Below are positions 1 to 7,572 of a stretch of 64,000 nt of DNA, piece by piece (positions within the stretch are counted from its first letter, which is position 1; each line of letters begins with the position of its first letter). The DNA comes from JAEYZM01 sp943372195. GTDB taxonomy: Bacteria > Bacteroidota > Bacteroidia > Sphingobacteriales > Sphingobacteriaceae. The notes beneath the pieces were generated by a model. The model was given only the letters and a program-made list of their open reading frames with translations. It did not search any database and was not told where the DNA came from. A program made the position numbers and the translations under genes. The stretch covers positions 33,814-97,813 of the forward strand of contig CALRXS010000012.1 in NCBI GenBank assembly GCA_943372195.1. The letters are read 5' to 3'.

Positions 1-577
1 GTTCACCTGTACCTTCAGCTAACATAACATATTTAAGTCCTGATGCTGTTGTTACAACCGTTAAATTATTATCTTTTATATATTTTTCAATATCAATTGT
101 CTCTTGCATATCTTTTTGTTTTTGTGTTTTAATTTCTTCTGCTTTCAGCTCTTCTTCAGGTATCGATTTTATCACTTTAACAGTAAATTTTAAATCTGAA
201 CCTTTCTCGATGAATTCAGGTATAGGCATATTAAATGTTTTTGTAAACAATGAATCTGCATTTATCAAAAACAAAGCACTATCTCCAACATGCAACAAAA
301 CTAAACCTGTCATTAAATCACCTTTAAACTGAGGCTTTGTGACTTTTATTTGAAGTGGCCCACCCATTTTCCAACTGTCAAACAATACCGAATCTTTTGT
401 ATTCGCATATTTCAACTGTAGCGTTACAATATCATCTAATTTTAGTAATGGTGTTTTGTTTGATTTGATAACAAAATACCTAGAACCAGATTTATCAGTT
501 TTGTATTTAACTTTTTGCGCAAATGATGTGCTGAATGCAAAAACGATTGCTATAACAAATAATATCTTTCTTATCAT
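1..577 (-). CDS. FKBP-like peptidyl-prolyl isomerase family protein (partial, C-terminus outside window)
   Basis: The reading frame is open from an ATG at 575-577 to the window edge, so about 192 N-terminal residues are visible. It begins with a signal peptide (MIRKILFV..., cleavage near SFA-Q) with no lipobox cysteine, so the product should be periplasmic or exported. The body closely parallels the next gene upstream on this strand: both share KGDLM(T/S)GL and FLINADSLF blocks of a degenerate FKBP fold, then a Glu/Lys linker and the sequence IEKYIKDNNL. The window ends as a second FKBP domain should begin (TASGLKYVMLAEG). Its ATG overlaps the stop of the upstream gene (TAATG), which suggests translational coupling. 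A tandem duplicate of the 577-1437 gene is the simplest reading. Whether the C-terminal domain is catalytic cannot be judged. Confidence 0.85.
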   Translation of the reverse strand, partial: MIRKILFVIAIVFAFSTSFAQKVKYKTDKSGSRYFVIKSNKTPLLKLDDIVTLQLKYANTKDSVLFDSWKMGGPLQIKVTKPQFKGDLMTGLVLLHVGDSALFLINADSLFTKTFNMPIPEFIEKGSDLKFTVKVIKSIPEEELKAEEIKTQKQKDMQETIDIEKYIKDNNLTVVTTASGLKYVMLAEGTGE

Positions 578-1437
578 TATTTAGCTTTTTTAATATTTAC
601 TAATTCAACGTCAAACACTAAAGTTGAGTATGCTGGAATAGCACCGTTACCAACGTCGTTCGGACCATAACCTAAAGCTGAAGGAATGATTAATGTTGCT
701 TTGGTACCTTTACCAAACATCATTAATGCTTCATCCCAACCTTTGATCACCATACCTTTTCCTACAGGGAATTCAATTGGTTTACCAACATCTAACGATG
801 AATCAAATTTATTTCCGTTTAATAATTTTCCTGTATAATGTACAACTACAGTATCACCTGCAACTGCTTTTTCTGCAGAACCTTCTTTTGAAATGATGTA
901 CATTAAACCTGTTGGAGTTTTCGTCGGATTTAATTTATTATCTGAAATGTATTTTTCAATATTTACATTCTCAACAGCTGATTGCTTTTCAGTTTCTTTG
1001 TTCATCTCTTCTTCCATCTGCTCTTTAGTCTGAACTTTTTCAACTTTAACATTAAAAGTTAAATAGCTACCAGCTCTGATAAATTCTGGACGAGGGAATT
1101 GGAAAGTTTTTTCGAATAATGAATCTGCATTGATTAAGAATGATGCTGAATCACCTTCTGTTAATAACATTAAGCCACTCATTAAGTCACCTTTAAACGT
1201 AGGCTTACTTACCATTAACTTAATTGCTTGTCCCATTTTGTATGTATCAAATAAAACAGAATCTGAATCAGTTCTGTAAACCATTTGCAACGAAACAAAA
1301 TCACCTTCTTTAATTCTCTCACCTTCGTTCTCAGTGTGAATTTGATATTGTAAACCATCATCAGAAGTTTTAAATCCATCTGAACATGCTTGTAAAAACG
1401 CTGCGATCACTGCAGCTGCGATTAATAATTTTTTCAT
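577..1437 (-). CDS. FKBP-type peptidyl-prolyl cis-trans isomerase, lipoprotein
   Basis: A prolyl isomerase that should assist folding of exported proteins. The N-terminus is a lipoprotein signal with lipobox LQAC (Cys18), so the protein is membrane-anchored on the periplasmic side. Residues about 30-135 form a diverged FKBP-like domain without an obvious active site. A charged linker (about 135-160) follows. Residues about 190-284 form a canonical FKBP domain with GDTVVVHYTGKL, a KFDSS motif, a VIKGWDEAL helix and the closing LVFDVELV strand. At 286 aa it is long for a one-domain FKBP, consistent with the two-domain architecture. Its stop overlaps the start of a paralogous gene (TAATG), so the two are probably co-translated. 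Confidence 0.92.
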   Translation of the reverse strand: MKKLLIAAAVIAAFLQACSDGFKTSDDGLQYQIHTENEGERIKEGDFVSLQMVYRTDSDSVLFDTYKMGQAIKLMVSKPTFKGDLMSGLMLLTEGDSASFLINADSLFEKTFQFPRPEFIRAGSYLTFNVKVEKVQTKEQMEEEMNKETEKQSAVENVNIEKYISDNKLNPTKTPTGLMYIISKEGSAEKAVAGDTVVVHYTGKLLNGNKFDSSLDVGKPIEFPVGKGMVIKGWDEALMMFGKGTKATLIIPSALGYGPNDVGNGAIPAYSTLVFDVELVNIKKAK

Positions 1438-1456
1438 TTATTCCTTTTTATTATAT

Positions 1457-1514
1457 GTATTAAGTATTAAGTACAATGTATTAAGTACAGTTTCTAGTTA
1501 CCAGTTACCAGTTA
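1457..1514. repeat. Heptanucleotide repeat element, GTATTAA and GTTACCA flavours
   Basis: Between the nrnA stop and the FKBP start, the sequence reads as consecutive 7-nt units: GTATTAA, GTATTAA, GTACAAT, GTATTAA, GTACAGT, a 5-nt break, then GTTACCA, GTTACCA and GTTA. It is one of about a dozen such elements in the window. No facing inverted arm is evident here. Confidence 0.75.
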
Positions 1515-1517
1515 ATT

Positions 1518-2522
1518 TTACTCATTCAATAAGTATTCATACTCCGGCAACACCTCCAAAAACTTCGCCACTGTATCTTCTAAACTCATCATAGACGAGC
1601 CTCCTGCTGCATTTCTATGTCCGCCCCCCGAAAAATATTTCTTAGCCACTTCATTTGCCGGAAACTCTGCCTTAGATCTAAAAGATAATTTCCTTAACTC
1701 TCCTCTATCAATTACCAAGACAGCTAATTTAATTCCATGAATCGATAATGCATAATTAACAACACCTTCCGTATCGCCGGTTCGAATATCGTATTTTTTC
1801 AGTAAATCTTTATCTATAGATATATAAGCAGTATGTTTTTCTTTTAATACTACCATTCTATTTGATAATACTTCCCCTAGAAACTTTAATCTATTTTCAG
1901 AATTAGTGTCATAAATTAGCTCATGTATTCTAGAATTATCTGCTCCCAATTCAATTAAATCAGCTATAATTCTATGTACGCTAGCTGTTGTACTCGCAAA
2001 TCTAAATGAACCTGTATCGGTCATTATGCCCGTATACAAGCAAGTTGCAGCCTCTTTATTTAATTTATCAAGCTGTCCGAGTTCTGCAATGAACCTGTAA
2101 ACTAATTCTGCTGCAGCACAAGATGTGGTATCCCAATATCTAAAATCTTCAAAACCCTCCGGCTCTAAATGATGATCAATCATTGCCTTCTTAGCCTTAG
2201 ATTGACGAACTAATTCACCCAATTCATTGATTCTGGTTAGATTATTAAAGTCAGTACAGAATATCCAATCTGCGGATGCTACTAATTCAGCAGCCTTCGC
2301 CTCGTTTTCCATAAAGTTGATGACTTCTGGGTGCCCGGGCATCCAATGTAAAAAATAAGGATAATCAGTAGGGGTAATCACATGTACATTATGACCTAAT
2401 GCACATAAAAAATGATACAAACCTAAAGATGAGCCCATTGCGTCGCCATCTGGTTTATGATGTGTGGTGATTACGATGTTTTTACCGGCTGATAATTCAG
2501 AGGCAATATTTTCTATTGTCAT
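1518..2522 (-). CDS. nrnA: DHH/DHHA1 phosphoesterase, NrnA-like oligoribonuclease / pAp phosphatase
   Basis: A cytoplasmic Mn-dependent phosphoesterase of the DHH family. NrnA members degrade short oligoribonucleotides to mononucleotides and dephosphorylate pAp. Visible motifs are the N-terminal HHKPDGDAMGSS metal-binding block (residues about 21-32), a CTDFN block near residue 90, the family-defining DHH (MIDHHLEP) near residue 116, TGIMTDTGSFRF near 165-176, and the C-terminal DHHA1 GGGHRNAAGG substrate-binding loop near residue 300. The 334-aa length is typical. A candidate -7 element (TAGTTTTG on the minus strand, 2542-2549) lies 19 nt before the start. The family assignment is firm; the exact substrate preference is inferred. 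Confidence 0.92.
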   Translation of the reverse strand: MTIENIASELSAGKNIVITTHHKPDGDAMGSSLGLYHFLCALGHNVHVITPTDYPYFLHWMPGHPEVINFMENEAKAAELVASADWIFCTDFNNLTRINELGELVRQSKAKKAMIDHHLEPEGFEDFRYWDTTSCAAAELVYRFIAELGQLDKLNKEAATCLYTGIMTDTGSFRFASTTASVHRIIADLIELGADNSRIHELIYDTNSENRLKFLGEVLSNRMVVLKEKHTAYISIDKDLLKKYDIRTGDTEGVVNYALSIHGIKLAVLVIDRGELRKLSFRSKAEFPANEVAKKYFSGGGHRNAAGGSSMMSLEDTVAKFLEVLPEYEYLLNE

Positions 2523-2610
2523 TCTATCTGTACGAGGATGGCAAAACTATCGAAATTTTAGCAAAGAAAAAATTACTAAAAGCTTAACATTCTAATTAAT
2601 TTATAATTGC

Positions 2611-2618
2611 TACTTTTG
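2611..2618 (+). promoter_or_regulatory. Candidate -7 promoter element of ndk
   Basis: TACTTTTG matches the Bacteroidota -7 consensus TAnnTTTG and lies 17 nt before the ndk start. No convincing TTG is present at the expected -33 position, so the call rests on the -7 element only. Confidence 0.5.
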
Positions 2619-2635
2619 CGCAAATACAAAAAACA

Positions 2636-3055
2636 ATGCAAACAAATAGAACTTTTACAATGATTAAGCCCGATGCTGTTGCTAATGGGCATATTGGTGC
2701 AATTTTAGATCAAATTACAAAAGCTGGATTTAAAATTGTTGCCATGAAATATACTTCTTTAAGTCCTGAAATGGCTGGTAAGTTTTACGACATCCACAGA
2801 GAAAGACCTTTCTTTAAAGATTTAGTAAGCTTTATGAGCTCTGGACCTATAGTAGCTGCAATTTTAGAAAAAGACAATGCTATTGAAGATTTCAGAAAGT
2901 TAATCGGTGCTACTGACCCACAAAAAGCTGAAGCTGGTACCATCCGTCAGTTATTTGCAAAATCAATTGATGCAAATGCGATTCACGGTTCTGACTCTGA
3001 TGAAAATGCACAAATTGAAGGTAACTTCTTTTTCTCTGCATTCGAGCGTCCGTAA
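2636..3055 (+). CDS. ndk: Nucleoside diphosphate kinase
   Basis: Transfers the gamma phosphate of ATP to (d)NDPs through a phosphohistidine, balancing NTP pools. The full family length (139 aa) is present: the TMIKPDAVANG strand, a KFYDIHRERPFF segment, the GATDP loop, the IRQLFAKSI helix and the active-site NAIHGSDS with the nucleophilic histidine at residue 117. The gene is monocistronic, with its own -7 element upstream and a strong hairpin terminator just downstream. Confidence 0.97.
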   Translation: MQTNRTFTMIKPDAVANGHIGAILDQITKAGFKIVAMKYTSLSPEMAGKFYDIHRERPFFKDLVSFMSSGPIVAAILEKDNAIEDFRKLIGATDPQKAEAGTIRQLFAKSIDANAIHGSDSDENAQIEGNFFFSAFERP

Positions 3056-3073
3056 TTTCAACTAATCATAAAT

Positions 3074-3110
3074 AAAAAAGGCCCGATAAAATTTATCAGG
3101 CCTTTTTTAT
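3074..3110. terminator. Bidirectional intrinsic terminator between ndk and the DUF721 gene
   Basis: The stem AAAAAGGCC-C-GATAAA pairs with ATTTATC-A-GGCCTTTTTT around a minimal loop. A-rich and T-rich flanks on both sides let it work in both directions, serving the convergent genes on each side. Confidence 0.9.
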
Positions 3111-3121
3111 TTAAAATCTAT

Positions 3122-3415
3122 TTATCTAAAAACGATTTCTTTTACAATTTCTTTCGAAGCCTCTTCATTGACTCTTCGTATTAAATCTGTTTTCATAAAA
3201 CTTAGCTCTTGTCTAAGTGTCGATGAATTAAGTGTTATATACAAAGTGCCATTTTTCAATGACATTCTTTCTGTACGCTGAGCAATCATTTTTCCTACTA
3301 TCTCTTCCCATTTATTTTTCACTTGCTCGAACCTATACCTATCCTCAATATGGTAATGTACCATCAATTTTTCGATAGCTTCTTTCAACGACATTTCGTT
3401 ACTTTTCCTTCTCAT
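3122..3415 (-). CDS. DUF721 (DciA-like) domain protein
   Basis: A 97-aa protein with the DUF721/DciA fold: an N-terminal helix (SLKEAIEKLMVHYHI), the hallmark W-x-x-I-VGKMIAQRTERM region, then GTLYITLNSSTLRQELSFMK and a C-terminal KEIVFR strand. DciA-type proteins assist loading of the replicative helicase DnaB in many bacteria. That role is inferred here from the domain and from linkage to recF. The start codon overlaps the recF stop by 4 nt (ATGA), so it is probably translated by coupling within a recF operon. Confidence 0.87.
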   Translation of the reverse strand: MRRKSNEMSLKEAIEKLMVHYHIEDRYRFEQVKNKWEEIVGKMIAQRTERMSLKNGTLYITLNSSTLRQELSFMKTDLIRRVNEEASKEIVKEIVFR

Positions 3416-4518
3416 TGTTGACTGATGATATTACCTTTTTCAATATCGAAAATACGACATTCTACTTGTATCTCTTCAAAAATTTTCTCCACTCTCGAAC
3501 GCTCTGTATCTGTTATGAATATTTGTCCGAACGCCTCCTCACTCACCATCGCTAACAACTTCTTAATTCTTGAATCATCGAGCTTATCAAAAATATCATC
3601 TAATAGCAATAAGGGTTTGTAGCCTTTCTTTAAATTCAAAAAAGCATAGTGTGCCAATTTTAAAGCTATGAGATATGATTTTTGCTGACCTTGCGATCCG
3701 AATTTTTTCAAAGAGTAATCAGAAATTATAAAGGTAAAATCATCTTTATGTATACCGTAATTACTACGTTGAGTTATAAGGTCTTTGCGGATGTTATCTC
3801 TCAATAAATCTTTTAAATTATTTTCAGCAAGTTGCGATTCATAAATAAATTTCACATGTTCCATTCCTGAAGATAATCTTTGATAAATATCATTAAACAA
3901 AGGGATGAATTCTTCAGCAAATGTTTTACGTTTTTGATAAATTTTATCTGCATATTGAACTAGAGATTCATCAAAAACATCCATCATTTCTTGATCGAAT
4001 GTATTAGACTCTGCGAACTTTTTTAGTAGCGCATTTCTATTTGTTAAGAGCTTATTGTAATAAATTAAATCATCGAGGTAATGATTGTCTACTTGTGAAA
4101 TTGCATTGTCAATAAATTTCCTACGTTCTTCAGAGCCTTCGCTAATTAATTGATGATCTGCTGGCGATATTATGACTAAAGGGAAAAGTCCGATATGATC
4201 AGCTAAACGAGTGTATTCTTTATTATTTCTCTTGAATTGCTTTTTATGATTCTTCTTAAATCCGCAATAAACTGAATGCTCTTCATCATTCATGTTGAAA
4301 TCACCCTGAACAACAAAGAATGCCTCATCGTGAAATATACTTTGTGAGTCAATAGAATTGAAGTAACTCTTACACAAACATAAATAGTGTATAGCGTCTA
4401 AAACATTGGTTTTACCCGCCCCATTATGTCCGGTAAAGCAGTTCACCCCCTCTAGAAAGCTAAAGTTAGCCTCTCTATAGTTCTTAAAATTGATGAATGA
4501 TAGTTGAGAAAGATGCAT
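3412..4518 (-). CDS. recF: DNA replication and repair protein RecF
   Basis: An SMC-like ATPase that binds gapped DNA and helps load RecA through the RecFOR pathway. The N-terminus carries the RecF signature LSFINFKNYREANF and a Walker A GHNGAGKT at about residue 30. Further on are the GSEERRKFIDNAISQ block, the ABC-type signature region FGSQGQQKSYLIALKLA and the Walker B/D-loop LLLLDDIFDKLDD. The 368-aa length is typical. A -7 element (TATATTTG, minus strand, 4529-4536) lies only 10 nt before the ATG. It is followed directly by a DciA-like gene. Confidence 0.96.
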   Translation of the reverse strand: MHLSQLSFINFKNYREANFSFLEGVNCFTGHNGAGKTNVLDAIHYLCLCKSYFNSIDSQSIFHDEAFFVVQGDFNMNDEEHSVYCGFKKNHKKQFKRNNKEYTRLADHIGLFPLVIISPADHQLISEGSEERRKFIDNAISQVDNHYLDDLIYYNKLLTNRNALLKKFAESNTFDQEMMDVFDESLVQYADKIYQKRKTFAEEFIPLFNDIYQRLSSGMEHVKFIYESQLAENNLKDLLRDNIRKDLITQRSNYGIHKDDFTFIISDYSLKKFGSQGQQKSYLIALKLAHYAFLNLKKGYKPLLLLDDIFDKLDDSRIKKLLAMVSEEAFGQIFITDTERSRVEKIFEEIQVECRIFDIEKGNIISQQ

Positions 4519-4573
4519 TTATGGTGGACAAATATACCTAATTCAACTTATTTTCTTATAAAAGCATAATTAC

Positions 4574-4603
4574 TTGCATCTCTGCCTGAAAACTGTATTT
4601 TTG
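4574..4603 (+). promoter_or_regulatory. Bacteroidota-type promoter of the TPR gene and ribH
   Basis: TTG at 4574-4576, a 19-nt spacer, then TATTTTTG at 4596-4603. This is a full match to the Bacteroidota sigma-A consensus (TTG-N19-TAnnTTTG). The first start codon is 22 nt downstream. Confidence 0.8.
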
Positions 4604-4625
4604 CAAACCTTAGGATTTATATAAC

Positions 4626-5294
4626 ATGTCAATAGAACAGGAAAACAACGGATTAGGAGAGCAATTCTCAAAAGCAGAAGGCTTTGTAACTGAAAACAGA
4701 AAAAGTTTACTAATTATTGGTGGAACTATAGTTGCATTAGTGCTTATCTATTTTGGATATCAAACATTTATAATGGTGCCAAGAGAGAAAGAAGCAGCAG
4801 AGCAAATGTTCATGGCAGAGCGCTATTTTGAGCAAGATTCATTAGACAAGGCAATCAATGGAGATGGTAATTTCCCTGGTTTTCAAGAAATTGTTGATGA
4901 ATACGGAAGTACAAAAGCTGGTAACTTAGCTAAGTATTATTTAGGATTTGCCTATTTACGTAAAGGTCAATACGAACAAGCAGCAGAATCATTATCAGAA
5001 TTCAGCAGTACTGATGAAGTATTATCAGCATTAGCATTATCTGGTGTAGCAGATGCTTATTTAGAATTAAATAATTTAGAAGAAGCTATTTCATACTACA
5101 AAAAAGCAGCAGCAAAATCGAAAGATGAGTTCACTGCTCCTATCATTTTAATGAAGTTAGGTATGGCGTATGAGAACAATGGTGATGCTAAAAAGGCAGT
5201 TGAAACTTACACTAAGATCAAAACTGAATACATAGAGTCATCTGAAGCAAAAGATATTGATAAATTTATTGCTAGAGCATCAGCAAAACTTTAA
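4626..5294 (+). CDS. Membrane-anchored tetratricopeptide repeat protein (YfgM-like)
   Basis: A 222-aa protein with a cytoplasmic N-terminal tail, one membrane segment at about residues 29-49 (SLLIIGGTIVALVLIYFGYQ) and then TPR helices (for example YLGFAYLRKGQYEQAAESL, ADAYLELNNLEEAISYYKKA and LGMAYENNGDAKKAVETY). The layout resembles YfgM/ancillary SecYEG translocon proteins, which work in periplasmic protein folding. That is an analogy from architecture, not a proven orthology. It has a clear promoter and is followed at 6 nt by ribH, so the two are probably one transcript. Confidence 0.85.
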   Translation: MSIEQENNGLGEQFSKAEGFVTENRKSLLIIGGTIVALVLIYFGYQTFIMVPREKEAAEQMFMAERYFEQDSLDKAINGDGNFPGFQEIVDEYGSTKAGNLAKYYLGFAYLRKGQYEQAAESLSEFSSTDEVLSALALSGVADAYLELNNLEEAISYYKKAAAKSKDEFTAPIILMKLGMAYENNGDAKKAVETYTKIKTEYIESSEAKDIDKFIARASAKL

Positions 5295-5300
5295 CCATTC

Positions 5301-5789
5301 ATGTCTTCTGCCTTAAAAAACCTTTCAGACTTTAGTCATACGACAGTACCTTCTGCTAAGCCATACCGATTTGGTATTGTAGTTGCAGAATGGAATGCGG
5401 AGATTACATCTGCATTATTATCTGGCGCTGTTGATTCATTAATTAAAAATGGTGCAGAAGAAAAAAACATAGAAGTATTTAGAGTACCCGGTACATTTGA
5501 ATTGACATCGGGTGCTATATTACTTGCTGAGTCGAGTAAATTTGATGCTATTATTACCTTAGGATGTGTGATACAAGGTGAGACTAGGCACTTCGATTTT
5601 ATTTGCAACGCAGTTGCTAATGGGGTCAGTAATGTGAGTATTAAAACTCAAATACCAGTTATTTTCGGAGTTTTAACAACAGATAACTTGGAACAAGCAA
5701 AAGATCGCTCAGGCGGTAAACATGGCAATAAAGGCATTGAGGCAGGTATTACTGCAATAAAAATGGCTCAAATGCGTTCCCTTTTTTAA
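5301..5789 (+). CDS. ribH: 6,7-dimethyl-8-ribityllumazine synthase
   Basis: Penultimate enzyme of riboflavin synthesis. It condenses 5-amino-6-ribitylaminouracil with dihydroxybutanone phosphate to lumazine. Signature elements are FGIVVAEWNAEIT near residue 24, VPGTFELTSGAILLA, the catalytic VIQGETRHFDFICN region with its histidine near residue 92, IPVIFGVLTTDNLEQA, and the C-terminal RSGGKHGNKG segment. The length (162 aa) fits the family, which forms icosahedral or pentameric shells. It is co-oriented with the TPR gene 6 nt upstream. Confidence 0.96.
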   Translation: MSSALKNLSDFSHTTVPSAKPYRFGIVVAEWNAEITSALLSGAVDSLIKNGAEEKNIEVFRVPGTFELTSGAILLAESSKFDAIITLGCVIQGETRHFDFICNAVANGVSNVSIKTQIPVIFGVLTTDNLEQAKDRSGGKHGNKGIEAGITAIKMAQMRSLF

Positions 5790-5804
5790 TTAGATTTATT
5801 TAAA

Positions 5805-5812
5805 TAACTTTG
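5805..5812 (+). promoter_or_regulatory. Candidate -7 element for the small lipoprotein/ytxJ pair
   Basis: TAACTTTG matches TAnnTTTG and lies 17 nt upstream of the small lipoprotein start, just after the ribH stop. The -33 position is T-rich but has no clear TTG. Confidence 0.5.
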
Positions 5813-5829
5813 TGTTAAATAATATAACA

Positions 5830-5967
5830 ATGAAAAAATTAATCGCAGCTATCATTTTAGGAGCATTTGTAATGATTGGTATCTCATCATGTTCTTCACG
5901 TCAAGGTTGCCCTGGTGTAGCTGATAGCTACAAATTCAGAGGTAATAACAGAGGCGTTTGGAGATAA
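5830..5967 (+). CDS. Small lipoprotein (45 aa)
   Basis: A 45-codon ORF starting MKKLIAAI with a hydrophobic stretch and a lipobox ISSC (Cys21). The mature part is only 25 residues and includes a second cysteine (RQGCPGV), ending in GNNRGVWR. A -7 promoter element sits 17 nt upstream and ytxJ starts 4 nt after its stop, so the two should be co-transcribed. The lipobox, signal, promoter and tight spacing support a real gene despite its size. Function is unknown; the partner suggests a link to thiol redox. Confidence 0.78.
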   Translation: MKKLIAAIILGAFVMIGISSCSSRQGCPGVADSYKFRGNNRGVWR

Positions 5968-5971
5968 TCAA

Positions 5972-6301
5972 ATGAACTGGATCGAGTTAAATCAATCTGA
6001 ACAAATTTCCGAAATTAAGAATAAAGAGAAAGCCTCTCTTATATTCAAACATAGTACTCGCTGTTCTATAAGTAAAATGGCACTCAAGTTTTTTGAGCGT
6101 GATTGGAAAGAAGAACAAGATATCGACTGCTATTTTCTTGACATCCTAAGTAATAGAAATATTTCAAATCAAGTAGCGGAAGCATTTCATGTGTATCATG
6201 AATCTCCTCAGCTAATAGTTATTCGCAATTCAGAATGTATATTAGATTCTTCTCATTCTGACATTTCTGTAGAAGAAGTAATAGAAGTACTCTCTAAATA
6301 A
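5972..6301 (+). CDS. ytxJ: YtxJ/BrxC-like monothiol bacilliredoxin
   Basis: A 109-aa thioredoxin-fold protein of the YtxJ family (DUF2847). The N-terminal half holds the active-site segment KHSTRCSISKMALKFFE with a single cysteine near residue 31. The central YFLDILSNRNISNQVAEAF and ESPQLIVIRN (cis-proline loop) follow the thioredoxin pattern. In bacillithiol-using bacteria such proteins remove bacillithiol from oxidised proteins. It suggests the organism uses bacillithiol, though no biosynthesis genes are in the window. It is coupled to a tiny lipoprotein upstream and convergent with an OsmC gene. Confidence 0.88.
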   Translation: MNWIELNQSEQISEIKNKEKASLIFKHSTRCSISKMALKFFERDWKEEQDIDCYFLDILSNRNISNQVAEAFHVYHESPQLIVIRNSECILDSSHSDISVEEVIEVLSK

Positions 6302-6302
6302 T

Positions 6303-6716
6303 TTAATAATTAAAATTCCAAGTTTGAATTAAATCTGGGTGTAGACTTTGTGCTACAGGGCAAGTTTTAGCGGTATGCTCAATAATTTTACGTTCTTTTT
6401 CGTTAAAATTTGACCCCTCTGGGAAATTGACAGCCACTTGAATCTCACCTACTCTACGTGGATCAGATTTCATTATTTTAGTGATTTCAATTTTAGTGCC
6501 TCTCAAACGATCTTCAAAACCTTGTGTTCTGGCTGCAATACCAACCACTGTAATCATACAACTACCTAATGAAGCAGCTAATAAATCAGTAGGTGAAAAC
6601 GATTCGGCTTTTCCTTGGTTATCTAATGGAGCGTCAGTGATAATTTTATTGCCTGAATATAGATGTTGAGCTTCAGTTCTAAGTTCGTCGATATAAATAG
6701 TTTCGATGGTAGGCAT
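6303..6716 (-). CDS. OsmC/Ohr family peroxide-related protein
   Basis: A 137-aa OsmC-fold protein. It contains the first-cysteine helix LLAASLGSCMITVVGIAA (Cys near residue 53) and the second-cysteine motif TAKTCPVAQSLHP (Cys near 119). It also has the family's central PRRVGEIQVAVNFP strand. OsmC-like proteins reduce organic hydroperoxides using the two cysteines. The gene is convergent with ytxJ with one base between stop codons. The association with a bacilliredoxin fits an oxidative-stress role, which is inference. Confidence 0.9.
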   Translation of the reverse strand: MPTIETIYIDELRTEAQHLYSGNKIITDAPLDNQGKAESFSPTDLLAASLGSCMITVVGIAARTQGFEDRLRGTKIEITKIMKSDPRRVGEIQVAVNFPEGSNFNEKERKIIEHTAKTCPVAQSLHPDLIQTWNFNY

Positions 6717-6786
6717 AATTTTATGAATTTTACGTTCTGCTTATAATTGAATTATAAATTTGCATAATTATTGTTTAATATTGAAT

Positions 6787-7563
6787 ATGTATCGCCAATT
6801 ACTTTTCATTTTTACGCTTTATTTCTTTGGGCATACACATTTTGCAATAGCTCAATCTTCTTCGTTAAATACTTTTAAAGATGAAGAAGCTACAAAATTT
6901 GTGTACAAAAAAGAATGGAGTGGTGGTGCAACTCTAAATAATAGAGGCTTTGGCGCAATAATTAGGTATGCAATAATACCTAGCAACTTCATGAAAATTC
7001 AATTTGAGTCTGAATTGGTTAAGCTCAAACATGCAAAAGAAATCAAAGTTGTAAACCCCTATTATAATAATTCAAAATCTTATGTATATGGTAAAGAAAA
7101 CGTTTTCTACCCGTTACGAACAGGTATTGGATCACAATTTTTAATATTTGATAAAGCTGCTAAAGATGGTGTTGAAGTAAGTGCTACTTTCATGGGTGGA
7201 GCAAGCTGGGGTATATTGAAACCAGTATATTTAGAAGTATTAAAAGATAGCAACAATCCGTTTGAACCTGTGTTAGTATCAGAGAAATTCGATAAAAATT
7301 TACATGATGAACGAAACATTTTAGGCTATTCGGGTTTTACTAAAGGGTTAAATGAGTTGTCGGTGGTGCCGGGTTTATATTTAAAATCTGGACTTAATTT
7401 TGACTGGGGGTCAAAAGACGATCGCATCATGTGTATAGAGGCAGGTGTAGTTGTCGATTACTTTTTTAAAGAAGTGCCTATAATGGCTGAGTTTCAAAAT
7501 ATAAAAAACCAAAATGCATTTGTCTCATTATATGCGACAGTTCTTTTTGGTAAAAAATATTAG
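6787..7563 (+). CDS. Predicted outer membrane beta-barrel protein, function unknown
   Basis: A 258-aa exported protein. I place the start at the ATG at 6787: a longer reading from TTG at 6760 would begin inside the -7 element TAAATTTG (6755-6762). The signal peptide is MYRQLLFIFTLYFFGHTHFAIAQ-type, cleaved after AIA or AQ. The mature protein has alternating aromatic/polar strands and ends in SLYATVLFGKKY, as in small outer membrane barrels. It starts with WSGGATLNNRGFGAIIRY, resembling outer membrane proteins of this phylum. lipA begins 9 nt after the stop, so the two may share a transcript. Confidence 0.75.
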   Translation: MYRQLLFIFTLYFFGHTHFAIAQSSSLNTFKDEEATKFVYKKEWSGGATLNNRGFGAIIRYAIIPSNFMKIQFESELVKLKHAKEIKVVNPYYNNSKSYVYGKENVFYPLRTGIGSQFLIFDKAAKDGVEVSATFMGGASWGILKPVYLEVLKDSNNPFEPVLVSEKFDKNLHDERNILGYSGFTKGLNELSVVPGLYLKSGLNFDWGSKDDRIMCIEAGVVVDYFFKEVPIMAEFQNIKNQNAFVSLYATVLFGKKY

Positions 7564-7572
7564 TTTTGCAAG

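Noticed and set aside
6760..6786. TTG start at 6760 for the barrel protein
   Set aside because: It lies inside the -7 promoter element and would add a hydrophobic extension in front of a normal signal peptide.
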